Counted from the stretch's first letter, positions 17,837-27,756 are shown. The stretch: DNA of 64,000 nt from an uncultured bacterium (GCA_948467735.1 CAOKFN010000001.1:1-64000); one strand, 5' to 3'. Made by a program: numbers and translations. The notes: a model not told the origin generated them from the sequence alone.

Positions 17837-19252
17837 CTACAATTCACAGTTATTCACCGTTCTGGGGAACGGAATCACATCGCGGATATTGCCCATTCCG
17901 GTCAAATACATCACGCATCTCTCAAATCCCAGCCCGAAACCTGCATGTCTCACGGAACCGAATCTGCGCAGATCCAGATAAAAGGCGTAATCCTCCTTCC
18001 GCAGTCCCAGCTCTTCCATTCTCCGTTCCAGAACCTCCAGCTTATCCTCCCTCTGGCTGCCTCCGATAATCTCGCCGATGCCGGGCACCAGACAATCCAT
18101 GGCCGCCACGGTTCTGCCGTCTTCGTTCAGCTTCATATAAAAGGCTTTGATTTCCTTCGGGTAATCCGTCACGAACACCGGCCGTTTAAATACTTCCTCC
18201 GTCAGATACCTCTCATGCTCCGTCTGTAGATCGCAGCCCCAAGACACCTTATAATCAAAGGCGTCGTTATGCTTCTCCAAAATCTCCACGGCCTCCGTGT
18301 ACGTCACATGGGCAAAGTCCGAATTTACCACATGCTCCAGCCGTTCAATCAGTCCCTTATCCACAAATTGGTTAAAAAACGCCATTTCCTCAGGGGCGTT
18401 TTCCAACACATAGCGGATGACATATTTCAGCATCCCCTCTGCCAGCTGCATATCGTCCCGCAGATCGGCAAACGCCATTTCCGGCTCAATCATCCAGAAT
18501 TCCGCCGCATGGCGGGTGGTGTTGGAATTCTCCGCCCGGAAGGTAGGGCCGAAAGTATACACATTTTTAAACGCAAAAGCATAGGTCTCCACATTCAGCT
18601 GTCCGCTGACCGTAAGATTTGCAGGCTTGCCAAAAAAATCCCTGCTGTAATCTATCTCCCCTTCCTCCGTTCTGGGCAGCTTATCCATATCCAAGGTAGT
18701 CACCTGAAACATCTCTCCGGCCCCCTCGCAGTCGCTTCCCGTAATGATGGGCGTATGAACATATACAAAGCCTCTCTCCATAAAGAAGCTGTGGATGGCA
18801 TACGCTATCAGCGAACGGACCCGGAACACTGCCTGAAAGGTATTGGTTCTGGGACGCAGATGGGAAATGGTCCGCAGATATTCAAACGTATGACGTTTCT
18901 TCTGAAGGGGATAGTCCGCCGTGGAAGCCCCTTCCACCAGCACTTCCTCAGCCTGCATCTCAAAAGGCTGTTTTGCATTGGGCGTCTCCACAATGGTTCC
19001 CCGCACAATCAAAGCCGCCCCCACATTTATTTTGCAGATTTCATCAAAATTAGCAAGCCCGTCCCCATACACCACCTGCAGGGTCTCAAAAAACGTGCCG
19101 TCATTTATCACCAGAAATCCGAAATTCTTGGAATCCCTGTTGCTTCTGACCCAGCCGCCCACGGTCACTTCCCTGTCGATATACTTCTCGCGACTGCGAT
19201 AAAGTTCCTTAATGTCTGTCAAATTTAATCCCGTCTTAGATTCCGATTCCAT
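17837..19252 (-). CDS. asnS: Asparaginyl-tRNA synthetase
   Basis: Charges tRNA-Asn with asparagine. An N-terminal OB-fold anticodon-binding domain (VTVGGWVRSNRDSKNFGF) precedes the class II catalytic core: motif 2 around FRAENSNTTRHAAEFWM and motif 3 GFGLGFERCVMYLTG near the end. The longer frame upstream lacks a ribosome site; the ATG chosen follows AGAGG and begins MESESKTGLNL, giving 471 residues, standard for AsnRS. No T-box leader is evident in the short upstream gap. Confidence 0.96.
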   Translation of the reverse strand: MESESKTGLNLTDIKELYRSREKYIDREVTVGGWVRSNRDSKNFGFLVINDGTFFETLQVVYGDGLANFDEICKINVGAALIVRGTIVETPNAKQPFEMQAEEVLVEGASTADYPLQKKRHTFEYLRTISHLRPRTNTFQAVFRVRSLIAYAIHSFFMERGFVYVHTPIITGSDCEGAGEMFQVTTLDMDKLPRTEEGEIDYSRDFFGKPANLTVSGQLNVETYAFAFKNVYTFGPTFRAENSNTTRHAAEFWMIEPEMAFADLRDDMQLAEGMLKYVIRYVLENAPEEMAFFNQFVDKGLIERLEHVVNSDFAHVTYTEAVEILEKHNDAFDYKVSWGCDLQTEHERYLTEEVFKRPVFVTDYPKEIKAFYMKLNEDGRTVAAMDCLVPGIGEIIGGSQREDKLEVLERRMEELGLRKEDYAFYLDLRRFGSVRHAGFGLGFERCVMYLTGMGNIRDVIPFPRTVNNCEL

Positions 19253-19354
19253 CTTTACCTCTTTTCCGCATATGCCTGTTTTTTTAATTTCTATATAAAA
19301 CCGCCGTTTCACAGCGCTTTCATTCCCGCTTTTTCCTCTTTACCATTGATTCCC

Positions 19355-20425
19355 TTATTGTGTAGTAATATTCGCATTTTGCATCAGAAAATTCATCACC
19401 TTTTCACTCATAATAAAATTGCGATATTCTTCTCTGTCAAAAAAGCCCAGCATCTCCTCCACGGAAGCATATCCGCCCTGCGCGGTATATTCTTCCAGCT
19501 TCTCCTGAAGCTCCTCGTCGGAAACCGTCAGTTTTTCCTGATTCGCAATGGCCTGCAGCAGAACATCCTGCTCCGCCTGAAGCTTGGAGTAGCGGCTCAC
19601 ATAATCTTCACTGCTCATCCCCATAAAGTAATTGGCATAGGTCTCCGCATCCACGCCATAACTGCCAGCCGCATTTTCAAGCGTCTCACGAAACGCATGG
19701 TTATAGGATTCCACAAAAGTCTGGGGCAGTTCCTCCACCGTACACCGGTTTAAAATCTGATCCATAATCGCATTCTGGACATTGTAGGTATATTCCTCCT
19801 CCGCAGTTCTCTGCAGATAATCATACACATACTGACGAAGCTCCTCCACCGTAGCCACATCCGCGGTTCCCTGCGCCGCCACTACGGAATCCTGCATCTC
19901 GTCCGCATTGGGAAGAATATAATTCAGGGTCACGGTAAATACCACCGCCTGTCCTGCCAAATCCGCATTTCCGTACCCCTCCGGAAATGACAGATTCAAA
20001 TCCACCGTCGTTCCCGGCATAACCCCTATCAGCCCATCCTCAAACCCATCAATAAATTGTTTGGAGCCGAGGGTAAGGCTTGCGTTGGAAGCGGTTCCGC
20101 CTGCAAAAGCAGCGCCGTCTTTTTTCCCCACATAATCAATGATAACCGTATCGCCCGACACCGCCGCACGATTGGTAATGCTGCCGTTATCCGCGGTCAC
20201 ATAGCTCTGGTAGACCGCCAGCAAAAGCTCGTCCCACTCGCTCTGACTCACCGATTTAGGCGCGGGCACCGTCACACTAATATCGTTGTAATCTCCCAAT
20301 GTAACATATCTGCCCACCTTCATTTCGCGCAGTTCCCTGTTTGTCACCGCCGGGTTACTGCCGCATCCCGCCAAAAGACACAAAGCCGTAAGCACCGCCG
20401 TCACTCCTGCCATTCTTTTCTTCAT
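19355..20425 (-). CDS. Trigger-factor-like peptidyl-prolyl isomerase lipoprotein
   Basis: An extracytoplasmic folding factor anchored by lipid: MKKRMAGVTAVLTALCLLAG followed by the lipobox Cys. The mature part has an FKBP-type domain (GDTVIIDYVGKKDGAAFAGG, then IDGFEDGLIGVMPG) inserted as in trigger factor, and a helical C-terminal domain resembling its chaperone arms. The ATG is chosen because GGAGG precedes it by seven bases and the signal peptide starts there; the frame runs 39 codons further upstream. It probably helps exported proteins fold at the membrane surface. The length is 356 residues. Confidence 0.85.
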   Translation of the reverse strand: MKKRMAGVTAVLTALCLLAGCGSNPAVTNRELREMKVGRYVTLGDYNDISVTVPAPKSVSQSEWDELLLAVYQSYVTADNGSITNRAAVSGDTVIIDYVGKKDGAAFAGGTASNASLTLGSKQFIDGFEDGLIGVMPGTTVDLNLSFPEGYGNADLAGQAVVFTVTLNYILPNADEMQDSVVAAQGTADVATVEELRQYVYDYLQRTAEEEYTYNVQNAIMDQILNRCTVEELPQTFVESYNHAFRETLENAAGSYGVDAETYANYFMGMSSEDYVSRYSKLQAEQDVLLQAIANQEKLTVSDEELQEKLEEYTAQGGYASVEEMLGFFDREEYRNFIMSEKVMNFLMQNANITTQ

Positions 20426-20731
20426 AAAGCTCCTCCCATTCAAAACCGCCGCCTGCGGCAATCTGCTCCGTTCCTGCCCTGCGGCGTATGGAACGGCTGC
20501 TGTTTTGTTCATATCCATACCGTTAATATATACCACCGTCATGATTCATGATAACAGAATCTTCGCAGACATGGCATTGTGTTAAGTATACCATAACTTA
20601 TGCTGCTTTTCCATGGATTTTGTGTGAAATTTGGCGACATACCACCGGAATCAAAAAAAGCGGATATTGTCATAGCATCATGTCATCATGTACATCCCCT
20701 CCAAAAAGTCAACGGTCTCTTTGAATTTATG
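20426..20731. other. Divergent intergenic region
   Basis: This lies between the minus-strand lipoprotein and the plus-strand membrane gene. It is AT-rich, has no supported reading frame, and should hold the promoter of the lipoprotein gene, which I could not place with confidence. A partial repeat, TCATCATGT, occurs near 20680-20690. Confidence 0.5.
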
Positions 20732-20761
20732 TTGCTTATTCATGGGCATTTGTGCTAAAAT
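20732..20761 (+). promoter_or_regulatory. Predicted promoter of the small membrane protein gene
   Basis: TTGCTT (20732-20737), an 18-bp spacer and an extended -10 TGC-TAAAAT ending at 20761, about 70 bp ahead of the start codon. Confidence 0.6.
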
Positions 20762-20830
20762 ATGGGAAGGGGCAGTATAGGAAATTTATGCAAAATACCG
20801 CCCAAAAGAAATATTGGAGGTGTGTCATTT

Positions 20831-21313
20831 ATGAAGCCATGGATGATTGTATTGATTGTAATCACGGTAATACTGGCTGCGGTTGTGATCGTATTGTATT
20901 TTCTGGGAAAAAGAGCCCAAAAAAAGCAGAATGAACAGCAGGCGATGCTGGACGCAAACAAACAGACTGTCTCTATGCTGATTATCGACAAAAAGCGAAT
21001 GAAACTAAAAGATGCAGGACTGCCGCAGATTGTCATGAACCAAGTCCCCAAAATTATGCGCGGCTCCAAACTGCCCATCGTTAAAGCGAAGGTTGGCCCG
21101 CAGATTGCATCCCTTATCTGCGAAGAGAAAATTTTCGATTCCGTTCCCGTAAAAAAGGAAGTCAAAGCTGTCATCAGCGGAATTTATATCCTCGACGTAA
21201 AAGGCCTGCGCGGCAAGCCCCTGCAGCCGGCAGCTCCCGCCAAGAAAAAGGGACGTTTCAAGCGGGCATTGGAGGCGGCGCAGGAAAAAGCCGGTGCAAA
21301 GCCGCTGAAATAA
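20831..21313 (+). CDS. Single-pass membrane protein of unknown function
   Basis: The ATG follows GGAGG and begins MKPWMIVLIVITVILAAVV, one N-terminal membrane helix. A charged linker follows, then about 80 residues predicted as a small alpha/beta domain (VKAKVGPQIASLICEEKIFD, VKAVISGIYILDVKG) and a strongly basic tail (KKKGRFKRAL). The total is 160 residues. I do not recognise a characterised family; the layout suggests a cytoplasmic domain tethered to the membrane. It is monocistronic, with its own promoter and terminator. Confidence 0.8.
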   Translation: MKPWMIVLIVITVILAAVVIVLYFLGKRAQKKQNEQQAMLDANKQTVSMLIIDKKRMKLKDAGLPQIVMNQVPKIMRGSKLPIVKAKVGPQIASLICEEKIFDSVPVKKEVKAVISGIYILDVKGLRGKPLQPAAPAKKKGRFKRALEAAQEKAGAKPLK

Positions 21314-21344
21314 AACTTTTTTCCGTTCTCTTCAAACATAAAAC

Positions 21345-21395
21345 ACCCATGAATCAAACTGCTTCCAAACGCTTTGATTCATGGGTATTTATTTT
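21345..21395. terminator. Bidirectional rho-independent terminator
   Basis: Arms ACCCATGAATCAAA (21345-21358) and TTTGATTCATGGGT (21373-21386) form a perfect 14-bp stem with T-rich sequence on both sides. It separates the convergent membrane-protein gene and the etfA end of the butyrate operon. Confidence 0.9.
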
Positions 21396-21413
21396 AACAG
21401 GATACATCCCCGG

Positions 21414-22460
21414 TTAATTCTTTGCAGCCATTTCCACTCGCAGCTTCTCTGTCAGGGCGGGAACAATCTTATTCAAATCACCCACCAAGCCATAATCGGC
21501 CACATCAAAAATAGGAGCGGTATCATCCTTGTTAATTGCAATGATGATATCGGATTCTTCCATGCCGGCCAAATGCTGAATCGCACCGGAAATGCCCACC
21601 GCAAAGTACACGTTGGGACGCACGGTCTTGCCCGTCTGACCCACCTGTAAATCCTTCGGTTTCCAGCCCGCATCCACCACCGCGCGGGAACAGCTCACGG
21701 TGCCGCCTAAAACCTCCGCCAGCTCCTCCAGCATCTTGAAGTTCTCAGGGCTGCCCATTCCGCGGCCGCCGGATACCAGAATCTTAGCGTCCATAATATC
21801 CACCGTGTCGGACACCGCTTTTACCACTTCCAGAATTTCCACATATTTATTGTCAGGAGTAAATCCGGGATTGAATTCTTCCACATTGGCTTTCACTCCG
21901 GCCTTCCTCTCTCTCTTCTGCATGACGCCGGGACGAACCGTGGCCATCTGAGGCCGGAAATCCGGGCACGCAATGGTGGCAATGGTATTGCCGCCGAAAG
22001 CGGGACGGGTCATGAGCAGCTGGTTGTGCTTCTGCTCCTTGCCGGGCACAGGATTCATCGGGAAATCCCCGATGTCAAGCTGGGTGCAGTCCGCGGTCAG
22101 GCCGGTATGAATCCTTGCGGAAACACGGGGGCCTAAGTCACGGCCAATGGCGGTTGCGCCCACTAAGAAAATTTCCGGTTTGTATTTCTTGATAACGGAA
22201 GCCAGCGCATGTGCATACGGCTCCGTGCGGTACTCCGCAAGCTCCGGATCATCCACCACGATTACCTTGTCGGCGCCATACTCCGCAAGCTCGTCGGCAA
22301 GCCCTTTGACGCCGCTGCCCACCAGAACGGCCGTCACCTCGGTGCCAAGATCCTCAGCCAGATCCTTTCCCTTGCCGATTAATTCAAACGCAATGCTGTT
22401 GATGCAGTTGTCCACCTGCTGCGCAAAGACATATACGCCCTTATATTCCTCTAAATTCAT
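21414..22460 (-). CDS. etfA: Electron transfer flavoprotein alpha subunit
   Basis: With EtfB it carries electrons to butyryl-CoA dehydrogenase; in anaerobic butyrate producers the complex is generally electron-bifurcating, passing electrons from NADH to crotonyl-CoA and ferredoxin. The C-terminal FAD-binding domain is clear: GGRGMGSPENF, VDAGWKPKDLQVGQTGK, VGISGAIQHLAGM and INKDDTAPIFDVADYGLVGD. The ATG chosen encodes MNLEEYKGVYVFAQQ, seven bases after GGAGG; an adjacent ATG and a longer frame exist. It is the last gene of the operon. Confidence 0.95.
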   Translation of the reverse strand: MNLEEYKGVYVFAQQVDNCINSIAFELIGKGKDLAEDLGTEVTAVLVGSGVKGLADELAEYGADKVIVVDDPELAEYRTEPYAHALASVIKKYKPEIFLVGATAIGRDLGPRVSARIHTGLTADCTQLDIGDFPMNPVPGKEQKHNQLLMTRPAFGGNTIATIACPDFRPQMATVRPGVMQKRERKAGVKANVEEFNPGFTPDNKYVEILEVVKAVSDTVDIMDAKILVSGGRGMGSPENFKMLEELAEVLGGTVSCSRAVVDAGWKPKDLQVGQTGKTVRPNVYFAVGISGAIQHLAGMEESDIIIAINKDDTAPIFDVADYGLVGDLNKIVPALTEKLRVEMAAKN

Positions 22461-22639
22461 CATTATACCTCCCGTGCGCTTAAGCGCGCATTTCAATCAT
22501 ATTGGGATGGAACATCCAAACTTGTCCCTCCGATTCAGCCGCTGCTGACAGCCAATCTGTCGTCCACAGCAGCTTTTGCCGCCTGCGACAGTGTTTTTCA
22601 CAGCGTTTCCCGCCCTCTGCGGCAGTTTATTATGTCTTT

Positions 22640-23422
22640 CTAAATCACATGCTTCTCTTTCAGCTTACCTACAATGTAGTCAACCGCCTCGGCGGGATCC
22701 AGCGTCACTTTCTCCCCCGCGCCCTTTCTCACCTTATCGGAAGCCTTGGCAATCTGGGTCGGAGAACCCTTCAAGCCCAGATTGGAATCCTCCACATCCT
22801 TCAAATCATTCCTGCCCCACACGGTAATCTCCGCCTTACATGCGTCAAAGATTCCGCCGGGCGTCATATATCTGGGCTCGTTTAACTCTGCCAGCGCGGT
22901 AATCAGGCAGGGCATCTTCGCCTTCAGCACATGATATCTGTCGTCAAACTGACGCTCCACAATTACGCTGTCTCCCTCTATTTTCAGATTCTGCGCGTAA
23001 GAAATCACGGGAATATTCAAATGCTCGGAAATCTGCGGGCCGACCTGCGCGGTGTCGCCGTCGATGGCCTGACGGCCCGTAATAATCAAATCATATTCCA
23101 TATTGCGCAATGCGCCTGCCAGCGTCTGGGAGGTAGCCCAAGTATCCGCGCCCCCGAGCACCCTGTCCGTCACAAGAACGCCCTTGTCGGCCCCCATGGC
23201 GATGGCTTCCCTCAGAACGTCCTCCGCCTTGGGAAGCCCCATGGTCAAAACCGTAACCTCCGCGCCATACTGATCCTTTAATCTGAGCGCCGCCTCCAAG
23301 CCCGCTTTGTCGTCGGGATTCATAATCGTCATCATAGCGGCTCTGTCCAGCGTACCGTCGGGATTGAACTTTACGCCGCCCTTGGTATCGGGAACCTGCT
23401 TAATACAAACAACAACCTTCAT
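22640..23422 (-). CDS. etfB: Electron transfer flavoprotein beta subunit
   Basis: The partner of EtfA, binding the nucleotide and the second flavin in bifurcating forms. It starts MKVVVCIKQVPDTKGGVKF, the family hallmark, and carries the ITGRQAIDGDTAQVGPQISE and VERQFDDRYHVLKAKMPCL segments. The length of 260 residues is normal and AAGGAG precedes the ATG. It lies downstream of bcd in the butyrate operon; about 180 bp separate it from etfA. Confidence 0.96.
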   Translation of the reverse strand: MKVVVCIKQVPDTKGGVKFNPDGTLDRAAMMTIMNPDDKAGLEAALRLKDQYGAEVTVLTMGLPKAEDVLREAIAMGADKGVLVTDRVLGGADTWATSQTLAGALRNMEYDLIITGRQAIDGDTAQVGPQISEHLNIPVISYAQNLKIEGDSVIVERQFDDRYHVLKAKMPCLITALAELNEPRYMTPGGIFDACKAEITVWGRNDLKDVEDSNLGLKGSPTQIAKASDKVRKGAGEKVTLDPAEAVDYIVGKLKEKHVI

Positions 23423-23493
23423 TGTATTTTCACTCCTTATTTTCCTATTCTACTAATCCATAATTACCATCCGCATCGTTCCTAACATATTCC

Positions 23494-24645
23494 TTATTTC
23501 AACAGCGCCGCGCTGATAACCATTCTCTGAACCTCGCTGGTGCCCTCATAGATTTCGGTAATCTTGGCGTCACGCATCATGCGTTCCACATCGTACTCCC
23601 TTGTATAGCCATAGCCGCCGTGAAGCTGAACGGCCTTGGTAGTCACTTCCATGGCAGTCTCCGCCGCATAAAGCTTTGCCTGCGCGGCTTCAAAGCCGTA
23701 TTCCTTCTGGGAGGCTTTCGCCATAGCGGCCTTATACACAAGCAGCTGCGCCGCCTGTACCTTCGTGGCCATATCGGCCAGCTGGAACTGGGTATTCTGC
23801 TGTGCTGCAATGGATTTGCCGAACTGTTTTCTCTCCTTGGTGTAGGCAATGGTCCTCTCCAAAGCGCCCTCCGCAATCCCCAGCGCCTGCGCGGCGATAC
23901 CGATACGTCCGCCGTCCAGCGTATGCATGGCAATCTTAAAGCCCTGTCCCACCTTGCCCAGCAGATTCTCCTTGGGCACACGGCAGTCCGTAAAAATCAG
24001 TTCATAAGTAGAAGAACCGCGGATACCCATCTTCTTCTCCTTGGTGCCGAAGCTGAAGCCGGGGGTTCCCTTCTCCACAATAAAGGAAGAAATCTCCTTC
24101 ATCTTCCTGCCCTTTTTCTCAATCATGCCCGTTACGGCAAAAATAACATATACGTCCGCTTCCTTGCCGTTAGTAATAAAAATCTTGGAACCGTTGATCA
24201 CATACTCGTCGCCCTCCAGAACCGCCTTGGTCTGCTGTCCCTGCGCGTCAGTGCCCGCACCCGGCTCCGTCAATCCGAAAGCCCCCAGCTTCTCGCCCTT
24301 TGCCAAGGGTACCAGATATTTCTGCTTCTGCTCCTCCGTTCCGAACGTCATAATGGGGTCGCAGCACAGAGAGGTATGTGCCGAAACAATAACCCCTGTG
24401 GTGCCGCAGACCTTCGACAGCTCTTCCACGCACATTACATATGTCAAAGGATCACAGCCCTGTCCGCCGTACTCCTTGGGGACGGGAATGCCAAGGAAAC
24501 CGTTCTTCGCCATTTTCGCGACAGTCTCTCTGGGGAATTCTTCCGTCTCATCCACCTCCTGTGCCAGAGGCTTTACCTCTTTTTCCGCAAACTCTCTAAA
24601 AAGGGTCCGCGCCATTTCATGCTCTTTGCGCAGCGTAAAATCCAT
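23494..24645 (-). CDS. bcd: Short-chain acyl-CoA dehydrogenase (butyryl-CoA dehydrogenase)
   Basis: Reduces crotonyl-CoA to butyryl-CoA with electrons from EtfAB. A flavin-binding acyl-CoA dehydrogenase fold of 383 residues: GAFGLTEPGAGTDAQ and FITNGKEADVY in the middle domain, and the catalytic Glu in ITEIYEGTSEVQRM near the C-terminus. GAGGAGG precedes the ATG encoding MDFTLRKEHEMAR; the frame upstream lacks this. The neighbours etfB and etfA supply its electron donor. Confidence 0.95.
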   Translation of the reverse strand: MDFTLRKEHEMARTLFREFAEKEVKPLAQEVDETEEFPRETVAKMAKNGFLGIPVPKEYGGQGCDPLTYVMCVEELSKVCGTTGVIVSAHTSLCCDPIMTFGTEEQKQKYLVPLAKGEKLGAFGLTEPGAGTDAQGQQTKAVLEGDEYVINGSKIFITNGKEADVYVIFAVTGMIEKKGRKMKEISSFIVEKGTPGFSFGTKEKKMGIRGSSTYELIFTDCRVPKENLLGKVGQGFKIAMHTLDGGRIGIAAQALGIAEGALERTIAYTKERKQFGKSIAAQQNTQFQLADMATKVQAAQLLVYKAAMAKASQKEYGFEAAQAKLYAAETAMEVTTKAVQLHGGYGYTREYDVERMMRDAKITEIYEGTSEVQRMVISAALLK

Positions 24646-24878
24646 TGTTATTCCTCCTCGCCCGTCTTCGCGGGCATTCATTCAAAATTATGACAATATC
24701 GCCTTACTTCATGGCATTGAATTTGTTCTTATTTCCGCTCAAAATTCTCCCCTCGACGCCGCCTGCGGCGGCAGCGCCTCTTTCAGAGGACGCAGGCAAT
24801 AAACTCAGTACAGCGCCCGAAAAACGCCTCTCCAGAGCAGGCAGGCCCCCTTGGCGTTCTTTCGGGCGCATTGCGCGT

Positions 24879-25718
24879 TTATTTGCCGTAATGATAGAAA
24901 CCTTCCCCAGTCTTCTTCCCCAGCCTGCCCGCGCGCACCATCTTGCGCAGCAGCGGATGGGGACGGTACTTGGAATCACCCGTCTCATTCTGAAGCACTT
25001 CCATAATGGCAAGAACAATATCCAAGCCCACCAGATCTCCCAGCGCCAGAGGCCCCATGGGATGGGAAGCCCCAAGCTTCATCGCGGTGTCGATATCCTC
25101 CACGCTTGCAATCCCTTCCGCATAAATGCCGATTGCCTCGTTAATCATGGGAATCAAAATCCTGTTTACCACAAACCCGGGCGCTTCCTTCACTTCCACG
25201 GGCGTCTTGCCGATTTCCGCCGCGATTCCCTTAATCTTCTCCACCAGCTCGTCAGGAGTATTTGCGCCTGCAATCACCTCCACCAGCTTCATTCTGTCAG
25301 CCGGGTTAAAGAAATGCATGCCGATCATGGGCCTATCCAGACCTGCCCCAATCTCCGTAATAGAGAGGGAGGATGTATTTGTGGCGAAAATGCAGTCGGG
25401 CTTCACAATATCCTGCAGCTCCTTAAAGGTGGTCTTCTTAATCTGCATATTTTCCGGAGCCACTTCGATCACAAGATCACAGTCCGTACAGATATCCTTC
25501 AATCCGGTGACAATCTTAGCGGAAATGGCGTCCGCCTGCGCCTGCGTTATCTTCTCCTTGCCCACCAGAAAATTCAAATTCTTTAAAATCCTAGCCTTGC
25601 CGCCGTCGGCAAACTCCTGCTTAATATCACATAGACAGACCTCATAGCCCTCCGTCATAGCAAATGCCTGCGCAATTCCGGCTCCCATTGTGCCCGCGCC
25701 GATTACTCCTACTTTCAT
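24879..25718 (-). CDS. hbd: 3-hydroxybutyryl-CoA dehydrogenase
   Basis: Reduces acetoacetyl-CoA to 3-hydroxybutyryl-CoA in butyrate formation. The N-terminal NAD site is VGVIGAGTMGAGIAQAFAMT; the catalytic His is in MIGMHFFNPADRMKLVE, and the C-terminal domain contains GFVVNRILIPMINEAI. It is 279 residues, the usual size. The ATG is chosen for AAGGAGG eight bases upstream. It follows crt closely, while about 230 bp of GC-rich sequence without a clear gene lies before bcd. Confidence 0.96.
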   Translation of the reverse strand: MKVGVIGAGTMGAGIAQAFAMTEGYEVCLCDIKQEFADGGKARILKNLNFLVGKEKITQAQADAISAKIVTGLKDICTDCDLVIEVAPENMQIKKTTFKELQDIVKPDCIFATNTSSLSITEIGAGLDRPMIGMHFFNPADRMKLVEVIAGANTPDELVEKIKGIAAEIGKTPVEVKEAPGFVVNRILIPMINEAIGIYAEGIASVEDIDTAMKLGASHPMGPLALGDLVGLDIVLAIMEVLQNETGDSKYRPHPLLRKMVRAGRLGKKTGEGFYHYGK

Positions 25719-25744
25719 GGAACGTTCCTCCTTCACATTTCATT

Positions 25745-26530
25745 CTACTTATTTTGAAACGGCTCCTTAACCTTCTCCTTGTTCTTGTCAAGGAAAAAGG
25801 CCATGCCGTATTTCTGGTCTTCCGTCTCAAAGCAGTCCCCGAAGAGCTTCTCCTCGATGACAATGGCCTCGTCCATATCCACATCCAGCCCTTCGTTGAT
25901 GGCCTTCTTGCAGTTACGGACGGCAATGGGCGCGTTCTTCGCGATGCCTGCGGCCATCTTCTCCGCGGCCGCCAGCAGCTCCTCCTGAGGATACACCGCG
26001 TTCACCAGACCAATACGGTACGCCTCCTCCGCCTTGATATTGCGGGCCGTGTAAATCATCTGCTTCGCCATGCCTGCGCCCACCAGACGGGCCAGCCTCT
26101 GGGTGCCGCCAAAACCGGGCGTAATTCCCAGCCCGACCTCCGGCTGACCGAACACGGCATTGTCGGAGCAAATCCTGATATCGCAGCTCATGGAAAGCTC
26201 ACAGCCGCCTCCCAGCGCAAAGCCGTTCACCGCCGCAATCACAGGGATGGGGAAATTCTCCAGCCTGCGGAACACATCGTTCCCCTTCCTGCCGAAAGCC
26301 TCCCCTTCCGCTTTGGTGAGACTGCTCATCTCCCCGATATCCGCCCCTGCCACAAAAGACTTCTGCCCCGCGCCTGTGACAATCAGGCAGCGGACCGTGT
26401 CCAAATCCACTTCATCCAGCACCTTGTCCAGCTCTTCCAGCACCGTGGAATTCAGGGCGTTCAGCGCCTTTTCACGGCTGATGGTGATAATGGCATAGCC
26501 GCCCTTCTGCTCATACACAACAAATTCCAT
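25745..26530 (-). CDS. crt: Enoyl-CoA hydratase (crotonase)
   Basis: Dehydrates 3-hydroxybutyryl-CoA to crotonyl-CoA. This is a 261-residue crotonase with the oxyanion-hole segments FVAGADIGEM and AVNGFALGGGCELSMSCD, and the catalytic Glu in FGQPEVGLGITPGFGGTQRL. GGAGG precedes its ATG. It is placed between thl and hbd, as expected for the butyryl-CoA pathway. Confidence 0.95.
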   Translation of the reverse strand: MEFVVYEQKGGYAIITISREKALNALNSTVLEELDKVLDEVDLDTVRCLIVTGAGQKSFVAGADIGEMSSLTKAEGEAFGRKGNDVFRRLENFPIPVIAAVNGFALGGGCELSMSCDIRICSDNAVFGQPEVGLGITPGFGGTQRLARLVGAGMAKQMIYTARNIKAEEAYRIGLVNAVYPQEELLAAAEKMAAGIAKNAPIAVRNCKKAINEGLDVDMDEAIVIEEKLFGDCFETEDQKYGMAFFLDKNKEKVKEPFQNK

Positions 26531-26571
26531 TCAACTAGTCCTCCTATTCACTTACCGTCCGCGGCCTTAAA

Positions 26572-27756
26572 TTAATCCTCCATTTTTACAATCGTAGAAC
26601 AGCCCATGCCGCCGCCGATGCACAGGGTGGCAAGCCCGGTCTTCGCTCCCCTTGCCTGCATCTCGTACAACAATGTCACAAGAATTCGGCATCCGGAAGC
26701 CCCCACGGGATGGCCCAGCGCAATGGCGCCGCCGTTGGGATTCAGCTGCCGATCCACATCGATTCCAAGCTCCCTGCCCACGGCTACGGACTGTGCTGCA
26801 AACGCCTCGTTTGCCTCGATAATGTCAAAATCCTCTATCTTCATGCCGGTCTTGGCCAGAACCTTCTTCGTGGCCGCCACGGGGCCGATTCCCATGACCT
26901 CCGGCCGGACGCCTGCCAGCGCGCCAGCCACATAGGTCGCCATGGGTTTCACCCCCAGTTCTTTGGCCTTCTCCTCGCTCATGACCACAATCGCAGCCGC
27001 CCCGTCATTGATGCCGGAAGCATTGCCCGCAGTCACAAATCCGTCCGGATTGATGGGGCGCAGCTTTGCCAGACCTTCCATGGTAGAGCCCGCACGGGGG
27101 CCTTCATCCACCTTGAACTCAATGACTTCCTTCTTTTTCTTCACCGTGACGGGCACGATTTCCGCGTCAAACGCGCCGGATTTCTGCGCCGCCTCCGCCT
27201 TCTGCTGGCTCTTTAAGGCAAACTCATCCAGCTCTTCTCTGGTCAGCCCCCACTCCCGGCAGATATTGTCCGCAGTGGTAATCATATGATAATCATTGAA
27301 CGCATCCCACAGGGCGTCCTTAATCATGGTATCCACCAAGGTGCCGTTGTTCATTCTATAGCCATAACGGGCCTGAGGAATGGCATAAGGAGCCATGGAC
27401 ATATTCTCCATGCCGCCTGCCACAACCACGTCCGCATCTCCTGCAAGAATCATCTGAGCCGCCTGATTGACACAGTTCAAACCGGAACCGCATACCACGT
27501 TCATGGTGACGGCGGGCACCTCGATGGGAAGCCCTGCCTTGACGGACGCCTGACGGGCAACGTTCTGTCCCTGCCCTGCCTGAATGACACATCCCATATA
27601 AACCTGGTCCACATCCTCAGGCTTCACACCTGCTCTGTTCAGCGCTTCCTTAATCACGATCGCGCCCAGCTCGGCTGCGGGAGTAGTGCTCAATGTGCCG
27701 CCCATGGTGCCGATTGCGGTACGGCATGCACCTGCCAAAACTACTTTCTTTGCCAT
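26572..27756 (-). CDS. thl: Acetyl-CoA acetyltransferase (thiolase)
   Basis: Condenses two acetyl-CoA to acetoacetyl-CoA, the first step of butyrate synthesis. The acyl-accepting Cys is in NVVCGSGLNCVNQA, the His in GGAIALGHPVGASG and the second Cys in LCIGGGMGCS. At 394 residues it is a standard biosynthetic thiolase. GGAGGT stands seven bases ahead of the ATG encoding MAKKVVLAGA. It is the first gene of the operon; an unusual repeat array lies upstream. Confidence 0.96.
   Translation of the reverse strand: MAKKVVLAGACRTAIGTMGGTLSTTPAAELGAIVIKEALNRAGVKPEDVDQVYMGCVIQAGQGQNVARQASVKAGLPIEVPAVTMNVVCGSGLNCVNQAAQMILAGDADVVVAGGMENMSMAPYAIPQARYGYRMNNGTLVDTMIKDALWDAFNDYHMITTADNICREWGLTREELDEFALKSQQKAEAAQKSGAFDAEIVPVTVKKKKEVIEFKVDEGPRAGSTMEGLAKLRPINPDGFVTAGNASGINDGAAAIVVMSEEKAKELGVKPMATYVAGALAGVRPEVMGIGPVAATKKVLAKTGMKIEDFDIIEANEAFAAQSVAVGRELGIDVDRQLNPNGGAIALGHPVGASGCRILVTLLYEMQARGAKTGLATLCIGGGMGCSTIVKMED

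Noticed and set aside
19253..19354. T-box leader ahead of asnS
   Set aside because: The gap to the upstream gene is about 100 bp and I see neither the T-box core nor an antiterminator.
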